Assembly (NCBI GenBank): GCA_021234155.1 | Contig: JAJEKV010000045.1 | Span: 7,363,105-7,427,104, forward strand | DNA length: 64,000 nt | DNA from: Isoetes taiwanensis | Taxonomy: Eukaryota; Streptophyta; Lycopodiopsida; Isoetales; Isoetaceae | Reading direction: 5' to 3' | Shown: positions 1 to 10,197 of the stretch, piece by piece | How the letters are laid out: every line of letters starts with the position of its first letter | Numbering within the stretch: the first letter of the stretch is position 1 | Notes under the pieces: model-generated | The model's database searches: none | Seen by the model: only the letters and a program-made list of their open reading frames with translations | Told to the model about the DNA's origin: nothing | Program-made: the position numbers and the translations under genes

Positions 1-47
1 AAATGCATACGTGGTTTAAGAAACCCAAACAAAAAAAATGGACCTTT

Positions 48-300
48 GAGGAAAAGAGGGCTGTAATGCAACAAACAAAAATAAAGCGTTGAGAACTGTA
101 ATGCAATATGAAAATGAAGTTTTGAGAAAAGAGGGCTGCAATGCAACAGAACAAATGGACTTTGAAAAAAGGAGGGCTGCAATGCAAAGTTTTGAGAAAA
201 AGAGGGCTGCAATGCAACAGAAAAAAATGGAGTTTTGAAAAAAGGAGAGATGCAATGCAACAGAAAAAATGGAGCTTTGGAAAAAGGGATGCCATGAAGT
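48..300. repeat. Degenerate minisatellite, unit about 40-44 bp
   Basis: About six imperfect head-to-tail copies of a purine-rich unit built around GAGGGCTGCAATGCAACAG followed by an A-rich stretch and a GGAGTTTTGA-like segment. Unit length varies by small indels. Open reading on the minus strand through this block is a by-product of the repeat and is not called as a gene. Confidence 0.8.
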
Positions 301-324
301 AACAGGAAAAAAAAACAAAGACAA

Positions 325-1097
325 AACTAGTAACCTGCTCCATCCTACATCATAACCCCAGTGCTAAGTATGTAGTCTGAGCTCAATAGCCAGGCTGATC
401 ATAAATCAGATGGCACAAGAAGTGAGTAAAGAAACTAAATATTGCAAGGTTAAAATATGTTAGAACCAAGAGTAAAGTGCTCTAACGGAGTGCCCTTGCT
501 TAATATCTTTCCAGAAATAAAGAAAAAGCCGTGTAAACGTAGTGGGGTTATGGATACCATCACAGACAGCACCAAGAGAAAACCATTACGGTAAGTTTAT
601 GTATCCAGAAACGTGAAGGCCCGTCTCGTCATCTTGGATCGGAGAGGGTGAGTGTGCTGGATATGGCTTCAAACAACAAAATGTTGCGAATAAATACCTG
701 CGAGGTCGCTTCAGAGAACGGCGCCGGAGCTTGGCAATGCCTAGGTTTAGAACATTCTGGTCTGCTTCTTGGCCGTTGATCCTAGGGTTCATGTCCTCAT
801 CTAACCCTCCAAAAGTCCCCTACAAACAACTGTTTGGGTTGTCACAGCCTTAAATGGCAAAAAATCCGTTGTCCACAAAAACGCCATGTAATTTTTGGGT
901 TGCCCCTAGGGGGGCAAACCCTTGTTTATGTGGGCTTTTGGCATATCCTAGGTATATGCTAGAATATCCCTAGGATATGCTGGTGACTGCTAAAAACTTA
1001 TGATTGGCTATAAATGCTCGGTCACTTCTGTTGGTGGGCAGCCGCTCTTGAAACCGGCTAACCGGAGAGGCCTGCTCTGCTCTGGGATTTAGTATCT
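325..1097. other. Intergenic, no firm gene
   Basis: No supported gene. One weak candidate on the minus strand starts at 792: an ATG followed by about 32 codons (MNPRINGQEADQNVLNLG at the start) ending near 697 at a plausible CGCAG/GTATTT donor. It could be a first exon of a gene running left out of the window, but nothing recognisable follows. Two short inverted repeats sit at 901-980. Confidence 0.4.
901..980. repeat. Short inverted repeats around CCTAGG
   Basis: The arms GCATATCCTAGG (941-952) and CCTAGGATATGC (969-980) are perfect 12-bp inverted repeats with a 16-nt spacer. Just upstream, TGCCCCTAGGGGGGCA (901-916) is another near-perfect palindrome. They lie about 120 bp before the 63-bp direct repeat that opens the gene-fragment block, so they could be part of a mobile-element end, but this is not shown. 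Confidence 0.6.
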
Positions 1098-1160
1098 GGC
1101 CTTCCCATCTCCCATCTGAAGCCTATCTGAAGGGGGAGTTTAGCAACTTGATCACGTCAT
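1098..1160 (+). repeat. 63-bp direct repeat, left copy
   Basis: This segment (starting GGCCTTCCCATCTCCCATCT, ending GATCACGTCAT) recurs at 5961-6023 in the same orientation with about four or five mismatches. The two copies bracket the block that contains the PP2C, ABCC and VPS26C-like fragments. The last bases of the left copy also read as codons LDHVM in frame with the PP2C sequence, so the repeat may reach into captured coding sequence. Confidence 0.8.
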
Positions 1161-3136
1161 GAGTGCTGTTCCTTCGGGGCTTGGTAAGGAGGAATGGCTA
1201 GCCATGTTACCACGTGCACTAGTAGCTGGCTTTGTGAAAACAGATAAAGAATTTCAGCGGAAAGGTTTGTTGAAACCTCATATATATGGAATTTCAGCGG
1301 AAAGGTTTGTTGAAACCTCATATATATGGATATTGCTGGTTTTAGATGCTTATGGCCAATATCTCTTCTTCAGAGCAATCATCTGGCACCACAGTCACAT
1401 TTGTGATCATCGATAGATGGACAGTTACGGTGGCTTCTGTTGGAGATTCCAGGAGTATATTGGACTCTGAAGGAGGGATCACCACATTGACTGTTGATCA
1501 TAGATTGGAAGTAAATGTTGAAGAGTAAGCACTTCCCTTAAATGGGCACCTGCTCTTTTGTTCCAACATATATTGGGTCGTCTTTTAACATTTATGGAGA
1601 TATTATAGGAGAGAACGTGTCACAGCTAGCGGTGGGGAGGTTGGAAGGCTGAGCACTGTTGGTGGGGCTGAGGTAACATGTTTATGCATTGCTTTGGGTA
1701 TCTGTGGACTGTTGTAATATTGGCCATATAATGAAGCTTTATGTGTTAAGCATCTCAGTGCCAGTATATTCTCCCTGTGTCTCTTTCTTATTTCAATCCT
1801 CTATATATTTTATCTTCTTAACCTTTTTTTTCTTTTCTGTTTTAGATTGGTCCATTGAGATGCTGGCCAGGGGGTCTTTGCTTATCAAGATCAATTGGTG
1901 ACATGGATGTTGGCGAGTTCATTGTCCCTATACCTTTTGTGAAGCAAATCAAGGTATATATATGACATCTTTATTGTGACACATCCCCTCCCTTCTTACA
2001 ACATCAGTTGCTGATTACTATGTACAAGATAATGTTGTGGTTATGGTAGAAGGCTTGACAGTTGTGACATGTTTAAACAGCTTCCTCTTTCTGGTGGAAG
2101 GCTGATCATTGCATCTGATGGTGTTTGGGATGCTCTGTACAATGCTGTCGAGGACTACCTATAGAGATTGCAGCCAAGCAAGTTGTCAAGGTATGTAAAT
2201 GGTCTTGATATTTGCTTCATGTATGTTCAGAGCAAAATTTATGTAACATTTTTAAAATGTATAATACAGGAAGCATTAAGATCAAGAGGGTTGAGGTATG
2301 ACACTACTTGCTTGGTTGTAGATATAGTTCCGCCTTGTGCTCCCTTGCCACTGCCACCTCCTGCTACAAGGAAGCCAAACAAAATATTGAGAGCATTCAG
2401 CTTTAAAAAGCAAGCACAGAACTCATCTTCAAAATCACAAGGGTCCAGTGAGCCTGGAAAAGTTGTTGAAATCTTTGAGGAGGGCTCTGCAATGCTTGCC
2501 GAAAGGTCTGTGTTTCTTGTCTTTTGCTGATTATGTTTTTCGTGGCATGTTTAGTATACACAATTATCCAAAATTGGGTTGCAGTTGGTTATGCAAATTT
2601 TTGCTAGATTTTACACTAGCTGCTTTTTAGATTCCCATTTGGAATGAAACTTGTGTTAAACAAACACAAAAAACAATACTCTAGGCATAAAACTCAGAAG
2701 CGCTTGCACATATGCTTTGGATTATCAAATACCTGCCATAGTTAAACGTATAAACCATGTATCTTACAAACATGCAGGGGCTGGATCTCTGTTAGTGTCA
2801 TGTGTGCATAAACAAAAAAGCCTGGGATTTGTGGTTCAAACTGAAGTTCTGAGCCAAATTAAGGCTTTATTTGTTCTTTGTTTTTCTGATTATCTGATAT
2901 GCATTCATCTTAACAGATTGGGTTCTAGGTTTTTGTTTGGGGATCAAGAGTCTTGCATCTGTGCGATATGCCAGACAAGTCTTACTAGAGATGAAGGAAT
3001 TCCACTCCATGTGGGCACTATTTTCACCGGCAGTCCAGGATTATATCAAGGTCCCCTTCTATATGTCAGTTGTAAAGAGAAAAAGGATGCTATGGAGGGA
3101 AAATCGAACAACAGGCCAGTTCCTATGGCATGGTAA
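1145..3136 (+). pseudogene. Protein phosphatase 2C (plant PP2C) gene, 5'-truncated and frameshifted
   Basis: PP2Cs are Mg/Mn-dependent Ser/Thr phosphatases. Exons follow from consensus splice sites: to 1264, 1374-1524, 1609-1672, 1846-1953, 2081-2190, 2270-2505 and 2917-3136. Together they give family landmarks in order: PRALVAGFVKTDKEFQ, SGTTVTFVIIDRWTVTVASV, ERVTASGGEVGRL, WPGGLCLSRSIGDMDVGEF, GGRLIIASDGVWDAL, RGLRYDTTCLVVDI and a C-terminal KKDAMEGK. This end resembles the plant subgroup of Arabidopsis PP2C12-like proteins (recalled, not searched). The N-terminal DGHNG-type metal-site region is missing. Exon 5 is 110 nt and changes frame between DALYN and CRGLPIEIAAKQVVK, consistent with a deletion of about 20 nt. 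A 40-bp duplication spans the first donor. It looks like a captured or relic copy. Confidence 0.85.
1251..1330 (+). repeat. Perfect 40-bp tandem duplication across a splice donor
   Basis: Bases 1251-1290 and 1291-1330 are identical. The unit contains the end of a PP2C exon and its AAAG/GTTTGT donor, so there are two identical donor sites (1265 and 1305) ahead of one acceptor at 1373. Use of the first donor keeps the phase: codon K then E-Q-S-S-G. Confidence 0.95.
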
Positions 3137-4098
3137 AGTCGTGTCTATGGGTTGCTCATGTTGGATTTGTCCTGGGGGATCCCACATTTTGTAAAGTAGG
3201 TACATATTATACTTGGTTATCATTGGCTTCAAATACATATTACAGAGTATTAGCTTATGGTCCTTTCGGACTCGATTGATTCATTACCTTTGAGTTCAGC
3301 CTCTTGGCAAGGAAGGGGCTATCAAATTTCTTACGACATATCAGAAGTGGCCAAGAAATGTGAAGAACACATCCATTAAATTGGATATAGTTTGGCGCCT
3401 CAAGTTTTCTTGTGCACAGTGTTTATGGAGTGTATCCTTTTTTAATATTGGCCTAATCAATTTCTGATCGATAGCCTCACTCAAATCACTCAAATGATGT
3501 ATAATGCTGAAGGGAATAATGATTATTTAATAGCACAAGGACAGCCGATTGAATGTTTAGAGTTATCCATGTACTTTACAAGGAATTGCAGAACAGGGAT
3601 AGACATGATGAAAGTGTCTTTTGTGTTCACGTGGTCATGCTTTATTCTTTTGTTTTGAGGCAATATACAGTTATCACACTAACTCCAAACTCTTTGCCTA
3701 TCGTGCATGTTAGATGTTTAACAGAAAGGACATTTGTTCTAAAAAGCGCAAGAGCATTGATTTAAAAAGCGCAGCAGACTGGTACGTCATGGGAGCCTTG
3801 TGCCCCACACTTATCACATACTGTTTGCAATTTTGTGGTCCAAGCATCTTGCGGACTTGAACAACATTCTTTATTATGGTTCATATGTTTTATGTTGCAA
3901 CATCAGTCTTGTGGCCGCCATTCATACCGTTTGGTGTCTGAAGTTGGGATGTCACACTCTCTATCCACGACAATAAATTTGGTCTATCATTTTTCATGCA
4001 TTCAAAAAATTGTTGGGCTTTGCCCATTTAACAGGGCCCATAACAGGGCCCTCCAATCATAATCATGTTCTTGTTTATAAGCGGTAACATTTTTTCGC
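3137..4098. other. No gene seen
   Basis: AT-rich sequence after the PP2C end. I see short open frames only and no recognisable protein or RNA. Confidence 0.5.
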
Positions 4099-4565
4099 CT
4101 CTTGACCACGGACACCTTGGTTCTTCATAGTCTTTCAGTAACTGTAAAATCAAATGAGAAACTTGGTGTTGCTGGTCTGCCCAGTGCAGGGAAATCAAGC
4201 ATGTTTAATACTTTAATTCGTGTTGTGGTGCCTGAAGCAGGCCAAATACTTATTGATGAAGCAGGCCAAATACTTATTGATGGCTGTGACATTGCAAAAT
4301 TTGCTCTAAATGACCTGCACAGCGGGCTTGAAACAATCCAGTTCTTTTCTCCGGTATTGTAAATATGTCTGGTAATGGATATTTTCTACTTGCCGCAAGG
4401 TGTTGGCTTAGACTTTTTTCATTCTCCAAGAACTGGCTGATTCAACTTGGATCCATTTGAGAATCATAGTGATCCAGATCTTTGAGAGGCACTTGCAAGA
4501 TCTCATCCCAAGGACGTTTCAAGACAGAATGCTGCAGGCCTGCATGCTCAGATACAATATGTAAT
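4099..4565 (+). pseudogene. ABC transporter C-family (MRP type) nucleotide-binding domain fragment
   Basis: A stretch of NBD2-like sequence: NEKLGVAGLPSAGKSSMFNT is a degenerate Walker A (the usual G-GSGKSS reads PSAGKSS), followed by VVPEAGQILIDGCDI and LNDLHSGL. After a frame change comes PVLFSGIVN, then about 70 nt that do not fit, then NLDPFENHSDPDL, a TGA in place of the conserved Trp, and EALARSHPKD. A 24-bp perfect tandem duplication at 4234-4281 repeats the EAGQILID codons. Nothing of the membrane domains is present, so this is a fragment, presumably captured along with its neighbours. Confidence 0.8.
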
Positions 4566-5402
4566 CATGTAATATCATGTCTCTTGAAGTTGCAAGCTAT
4601 AAACTTTATAATTCACCTAATCTACATGAACGTTCAATCCCACTGAGCTAATTAGATTCCTGAAGATTGGCTAAAGAAACGGCGCAGTTGATGTTTATTG
4701 CCATAACAAAGTTTGTACTATGTACACGACACATGTAGTGCAAACCTTTTCCTTGGGCTTGCCCCTTTATAATTCACCTCCTTTTAACGGCATTTTTTCT
4801 AAGTTCTAACTAATATGTAAATGTGAATGAATGAAAACCCATTGGAGGCTCTTTTTAGGTGAGAATTTAACGTGGGAATCCATGTAAATATGGGTCTTTG
4901 GATCATCGCAGGGGGGCATTGGTGAAACAATGCGTGTTGAAGTTATTTAAGTTTATGGTAAATTGTGTTGAAACTTTTCCTGTCTAAAATGGGCTTTAAT
5001 ATATTCCTGCTATTTCAGGTTGAAATTAAGATTTTTGATTCTTTTGTTAAGGCTGGCGGGGTTTTCTCATTTAATGAGGTATATGACTGAATCATGGTTG
5101 TACATTGAGTTTGAATATTATTCCATCGGTTGTATGTGGGGTCTTTAATATCCTTCTGAGTTATATGAAATAAGAACTATGTGTGTACATGGTATGTAAG
5201 AATTTGATAGACTAAATGTCGACGTACAAAATTTAAAATTGGGATACAGTTGCCTCGACTTTGGCCCTTTGTCTATGAAGTCCGTGTACATCCTTTATTA
5301 GTTCCCATCTCTATCTAGGCAAAGACTGTAATCATTTTGATACAAATTTGCCTCAAGCCTTGGGCAAAGTTAACAGCATTTGAAATTGTTGTTTCTGGTT
5401 AG
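4566..5402. other. No gene seen, possible exon scrap
   Basis: Mostly AT-rich. A short stretch at about 5020-5080 has a TTTCAG acceptor, open codons beginning VEIKIFDSF and a GAG/GTATAT donor, so it may be an exon of the fragment that follows. Evidence is thin. Confidence 0.35.
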
Positions 5403-5494
5403 GATGTTTTGAAAGGGCATATTGTTATTACTACTTTATCACCTATAGCACATCAAGGTGTAGATTGATTGGCAAAGGCTCAATAATTATGCAG
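5403..5494 (+). pseudogene. VPS26C (DSCR3-like, retriever/retromer subunit) exon fragment
   Basis: Flanked by a TTAG acceptor and a CAG/GTACAT donor, the segment reads DVLKGHIVITTLSPIAHQGV and then, after a one-base frame change, RLIGKGSIIMQ. The pattern matches the first arrestin-like strand region of VPS26C/DSCR3 proteins, which has a conserved HQGV-L---G---LQ arrangement. Only one exon is recognisable, so the assignment is moderate. Confidence 0.45.
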
Positions 5495-5960
5495 GTACAT
5501 TACCATATCCACTTTATTATGGAGATAATAGTTCCGTCGTGCCCTTTCAATTGTCACCGCAACTCGTTCCCTGTTGAAACTTCTGACTTGAAATTAATCA
5601 GATTTCTTTCCACATTTGTGTCCTGCAATGAAGATCTATCCTTGAAAAAAGGGAGGTAGATAAAGCATAGTAGAAATAGAAAATGTAAATGTTGGTAACG
5701 AGTTTATGTTGGTAAATGAATTGTTTTCCCAACCCTATGTTCTTAGTGGACATTAAGGTCTTTTATGGTCTCAGTAGACATTTAAGATCTATTATAATAG
5801 TAACATTTTGGTTGTGGGACAATAAGTAGGCAAGGAATTGAGGCAACAAATCTTAATAAATGGCCATATTGGTATTGCTATTGTAGTTTGAACCAGTTAT
5901 TACACTTGGTGAACATCAGGTGTCTTATGTTTTAAAGGAGGTGATCTAGTTGAGTGTTAA

Positions 5961-6023
5961 GGCCTTCCCATCTTCCATCTGAAGCCTATCTGAAGGGGGA
6001 GGTTAGCAAGTCGATCACGTCAT
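5961..6023 (+). repeat. 63-bp direct repeat, right copy
   Basis: Second copy of the segment at 1098-1160, same strand. In both copies one frame reads SEAYLKGE. After the repeat an unrecognised open stretch continues to about 6256. Confidence 0.8.
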
Positions 6024-7715
6024 TTGTGCATCCATATATTCTCAGCACTGTTAGATATGAGGCAAAATTTGAGGCAAATAAGCATCCTGGGCGCTGCCTC
6101 AAATTATTCGCATTCCTCGTCATTGGGTTTTGCCTTGAAAATTTGTGTTTGCCCGAGTTGCATTCGTTTAAGCAGAATGATGGTTCTTTACATATTTTCA
6201 CTCCTTTTTGGATTGTTGCCATTGTTGAGAATATTATCGTAAGGATGAGAGCATAATGACCACGATGTATGGGTCGAGGATTTAGGACTCAGGACAGAAC
6301 TTCCATTTTGAGCTTCCTTCTGGTCTGTCAGTTCTGCCATTAAGCATTAGAAGCTGGTATTTTCGTTGAATTTCAATGACAATGTGCTCATTATGGTTGG
6401 TCTCCGATTTCACAGCCAAAGAAGATCTTGCCACAGCTATTACATGCGTGTGGTTGCACCGATTTCTCAGGGACTCCCTTCCTTGACTTAATTCCCAAAA
6501 AACCCTTCGTAAAATGACCTTAAATTTTAAATATTTTCCCAAATAGCCCCGTATATTTTATAGTTCTGAAATTCGTGTGTTCTTTATTTCATAGGTTGCT
6601 AAACTCTTTAGCTACATTTTGGAAGATAAAGGTAGTTCGTTGGCTACAGAGGATTTCGTTTCTAAATGTTCGGGGTTATGGTTTTGAATTGACTGTCAAA
6701 ATATGACTTTGAACTATGATTTAAGCCACTTCACCCTCCGGCCATGGAGGGCAACCCTCCGTGCGCAGCACCTTGTTTGTTTTGCATGGCTATAACATGT
6801 CAAAGACACGGATATACCACGGATATGCCCGTGGCTATAACATGACGACATCCGATATATACGGCGCTCCTGTCCCAAGGGCCCCGAGGATGGTAGTGAA
6901 GAACATGGCATTTACGCATAATATTCCAAACACATGGTGACATATATATTTTGAAGGTTGTGATCCTTTTGGAACTAAAAGTTGTCATTCCCAACCTTGT
7001 TTCACATGCAGTTACAAGTTACGATGGACTTGCCCTTTTGCCTTTAAAGAACACATTGATGAGGAGCAGTGTGAGTGCAGTCGTAGTTTTCATCCTTTAA
7101 ATGAAAGAGGCTGGAATATGGCATGAAGTAGTGGAGCAGAGTCGTGGACGTTAGTGATGACGAGTCTACTTTGCAAAGTGGGGTTTGCAGGTAACATAAT
7201 TTGTTCTGATTAGTTTATGCTGTAAGATGAGGTTTATGCAGGCTTCTTCTAAGACATTTTCCTTTGAAGACATCATGTTTTAGTAAGGATCCTTTAAAGA
7301 TAAATGCCACACCCTTCAGACTGGCCCAGCATTCGATCATATCCGGGCACGGTATGTTCAGTTAGTTATGCCTGATTAGTCACTACATATGATGTTGCAC
7401 ACGACCTCCATGGGTTTGTTGTGTCATATCTTCATGAGGTTACGGATACACGGACTCAATTGTGTCTTCCAGGGCAGTATTGAACTATCGTGTACGATTG
7501 TATAGTATACCAGTATACTTATTACTGCTAAAGTTTTTCCCTCGACAACCCATCGTGGCGGTTTTTTTTTAATCATCTAATATGTTTGCTGCTCTCTTTG
7601 TTTGGGTTCCATAATTCAATTGGTCTCCATGGACGATAAAATACATCCGATTCTATTCTAAAATATTATTTGCTACTTAGATCTTTTATTAATGCCTTTA
7701 AAAATTGCATTTAAG
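6024..7715. other. No recognisable gene
   Basis: A 100-codon open stretch ending at 6256 and a few exon-like pieces (for example after a CATAG acceptor at about 6593) have no family I recognise. Some may be further captured gene scraps, but I cannot support a call. Confidence 0.4.
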
Positions 7716-7971
7716 TGTGCTTTCTAGATCTTGTCATGCCAATCATAGTGCACTATCAAACATAGAATTAGCTACTCTATTATTGGTTATCTATGATTGG
7801 AGGAGATTAAGAGATAAGATGATGATAATCTTAGTTTAGTGTATGTGCTTTCTAGGTCTTGGCATGCCAATCATAGTGCACCATCAAACATAGAATTAGC
7901 TACTCTATTATTAGTTATCTATGGTTGAAGGAGATTAATGGATAAGATATGCTAATCCTAGTCTAGTATAT
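7716..7971 (+). repeat. 128-bp tandem duplication
   Basis: Two adjacent copies offset by 128 bp (about 7716-7843 and 7844-7971) with roughly 10 percent mismatch. Each has the shared core ATGCCAATCATAGTGCA. Non-coding. Confidence 0.85.
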
Positions 7972-8649
7972 TGCAGGAGACAGAGCCATGCATTGGACGG
8001 TCAGATGGTGCCCTAACATTGTATCAGAATAACCAATGGCAGCCAAATCACCTACTAACTCATGTAACGCAAGAAAACTTTAACCTCAACCATTGGATGC
8101 AAAGAAATTCCTAATCTCATTCGTTGAATTAATATATCTCAATAATATTCAATCAACCCACCTCTCCAAGGGTTTTTATTTGGGGCAATCCAAAAAGAAA
8201 TGAAATAATAACTAGAAACATGCCACAGTATAAAGCAACCCATCCACTGCTTTCAAATATATAGGGCCAATAGATTGCTCCAATCTCATGTTCTTCTACC
8301 AGCCTAATGTCCAAGCCTTCTCATGCGCGAAATAATATTATCTATTAAACCCTTCCATGAATGTAGCCAAGCATAAAAGCATCAATAGCACTGTATTTAT
8401 CAAACAAGGATATCAATGAAAAGGGTATCGATCTTGAAGAGACAACACAACTCACAACTCTGACCACAAGGATGCTACATCTGAAGTAGGTCGCACCTTG
8501 GTTCATAGAGCTAAATAGATGTGAATGCAAACATGATTGCCTCTATAGCCGAACTAAAATGAAGAATTATTTTTTTGACTACTAGCAACGGTAGATCCTT
8601 CTGTTTTAATATCATCCCTTATAGTAAACCAAAGTTGCCATGTTGTAAG
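7972..8649. other. No gene seen
   Basis: No supported feature; only short open frames. Confidence 0.5.
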
Positions 8650-9282
8650 ACCCTTTGATGGGCTTATGCTGTGATGATTGTTGTTGGCTATTCAGCATAT
8701 TTTATGCTTATAAATGTACAGGATGTTGGAATTATTGAAAAACTTCTGTGCAAAAACAAAGCTATAAATCTATCCAAAACAAAGATGGTAATATTCTGTG
8801 TTAAGACTCGACACAAACCATTCAGGTATATGGGGGTTGAACTCGAGGAAGCATCAGAATACAAATACTTAGGCAATGATGCTCACTGTAGAGGGAAATG
8901 GTCAAAAGGAGCAGATTCAAGGTTTCAAACAGCCATAGGTAACTATTACATCATGGAAAACTTCTGTAACAAGAGCAGGATCATCGATCGAAAAATCAAA
9001 GCTTATTTAATCGACACTTCGATAGCATCAACTCAGCTATATGGATCAGAGATTTGGGGGCCAGGCTTGTCCGAAAGCAAGGGGAATAACAAGAAGGCAT
9101 ATTTTGCCAGCACTGCCAAAAATTCAAGGTTAGAAGAAATACACTATTGCCTGAGGCATAATGGTACAATGAGCCCAAACAAACTGTCAACATTAACAAT
9201 CTGTGAATCGGCAACACCTACTCACAGACCAAGATTGGTTCAGAGATATAACACAATGGACCAGAGAATTAGGGTTGTCTGA
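8650..9282 (+). pseudogene. LINE reverse-transcriptase C-terminal fragment
   Basis: The 203-codon open stretch contains NLSKTKMVIFCVKTRHKPF, EYKYLGNDA and LYGSEIWGPGL. These correspond to the thumb and post-RT part of the two longer LINEs at 13-22 kb, which read for example NISKTKMMVFGTNKVDHLKF, SYKYLGIHV and LLYGCEVWGPGLS. The catalytic YADD region upstream is lost. It is a diverged, 5'-truncated relic, without a recognisable 3' stem-loop or (CT)n tail. Confidence 0.75.
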
Positions 9283-9369
9283 GCAATCTACTAAGAAAGA
9301 AAAATGGGGCAATAATTAGGTACATATAATGCATCCTGCATTTCCTATGAAACTTCTATCTCAGCAATC

Positions 9370-9760
9370 TTTTCCATGGCTTCTCCATAAGGACCATGTC
9401 AAAAGCTTTAGCAAAGTCCACAAAACAAAACTACAACTCTTGCTTGTTTATGGCCCTCTTCAAATGTATGCAAGATGAAAATGTGGTCGATGGCGGAATC
9501 TTTAGGCCTGAAAACTGCTTGTGCAAGTGGGTGCACCTCTGTTTTCGTTGCCCATATCGTTAATTGTTACTCAAGAATACCCGCTAGCAATTTTGTCAGC
9601 AATAAGCTTACCATGAATTTGTGGTAGTTGGCAGGACATTGCAGATTTCCCATTGTATATATTGGGACCATTCTGCTGACGGACCATTGTGAGGGAAATC
9701 CTTTTAAAAGGGCCATGTTGAACAGACTGATAAGCACAAGAAAATTTGCAGCTCAACCCA
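9370..9760 (-). pseudogene. LINE reverse-transcriptase core fragment, minus strand
   Basis: Read on the minus strand, the segment gives SVSRMVPIYTMGNLQCPANY, then AQAVFRPKDSAIDHIFILHT and, in another frame, FVDFAKAFDM. These are the consecutive RT blocks seen in non-LTR elements as IPI-K-GD---P-NYR, QAGFR-G-STIDH and F-D--KAFD. Frames are broken. It is oriented against the fragment at 8650-9282, so the two are independent insertions or one was inverted. Confidence 0.75.
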
Positions 9761-9800
9761 CTTTAACAGCTCTTCCTGCATGTCATCTAAATATGCAATC

Positions 9801-9806
<6 letters not shown>

Positions 9807-9865
<59 letters not shown>
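9807..9865. repeat. (TC)n microsatellite
   Basis: About 59 bp of uninterrupted TC dinucleotide. It is the shortest of four such tracts in the first 22 kb. Confidence 0.98.
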
Positions 9866-9867
<2 letters not shown>

Positions 9868-9887
9868 GGTTGGCCACATGATCAAAA

Positions 9888-9975
9888 AAAATTTGTCTCT
9901 CGCGCTATACGGCGAGAGACAATTTTTATACCGTATAGGCCGAGAGAAGATGGGAGATGAGCTTCTCTCGGGCCT
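9888..9975. repeat. Two adjacent hairpin-forming inverted repeats
   Basis: TTGTCTCTCGC and GCGAGAGACAA form the first stem with a short loop at about 9891-9923. GGCCGAGAGAAG and CTTCTCTCGGGCC form the second at about 9938-9975. They precede the Harbinger-type transposase gene by about 220 bp and may be subterminal sequence of that element, but I find no matching inverted copy at its far side. Confidence 0.6.
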
Positions 9976-10197
9976 TAACAGCGGCCGTTTCGAGCTCCCC
10001 CGCCGGATTTTTTCCCTCCTATTTGGCTCCGGCGATCCATCCCATATGGGATATTTCTTTCCTCAATCGATATTCAAAATGACAGATATGGGATATTTCG
10101 AGCTCGTCTTCCCGCGTCCCATTTCCATTCGAAATCTCTGAAAAATCCATCCCTCACACCTTCGAGGCAGGAAATCTTCGCCCTCTGCCTTCCAAGC

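Noticed and set aside
586-792. Minus-strand 68-codon frame as a gene
   Set aside because: A plausible start and donor exist, but no downstream exon or known domain supports it; mentioned only within the intergenic entry.
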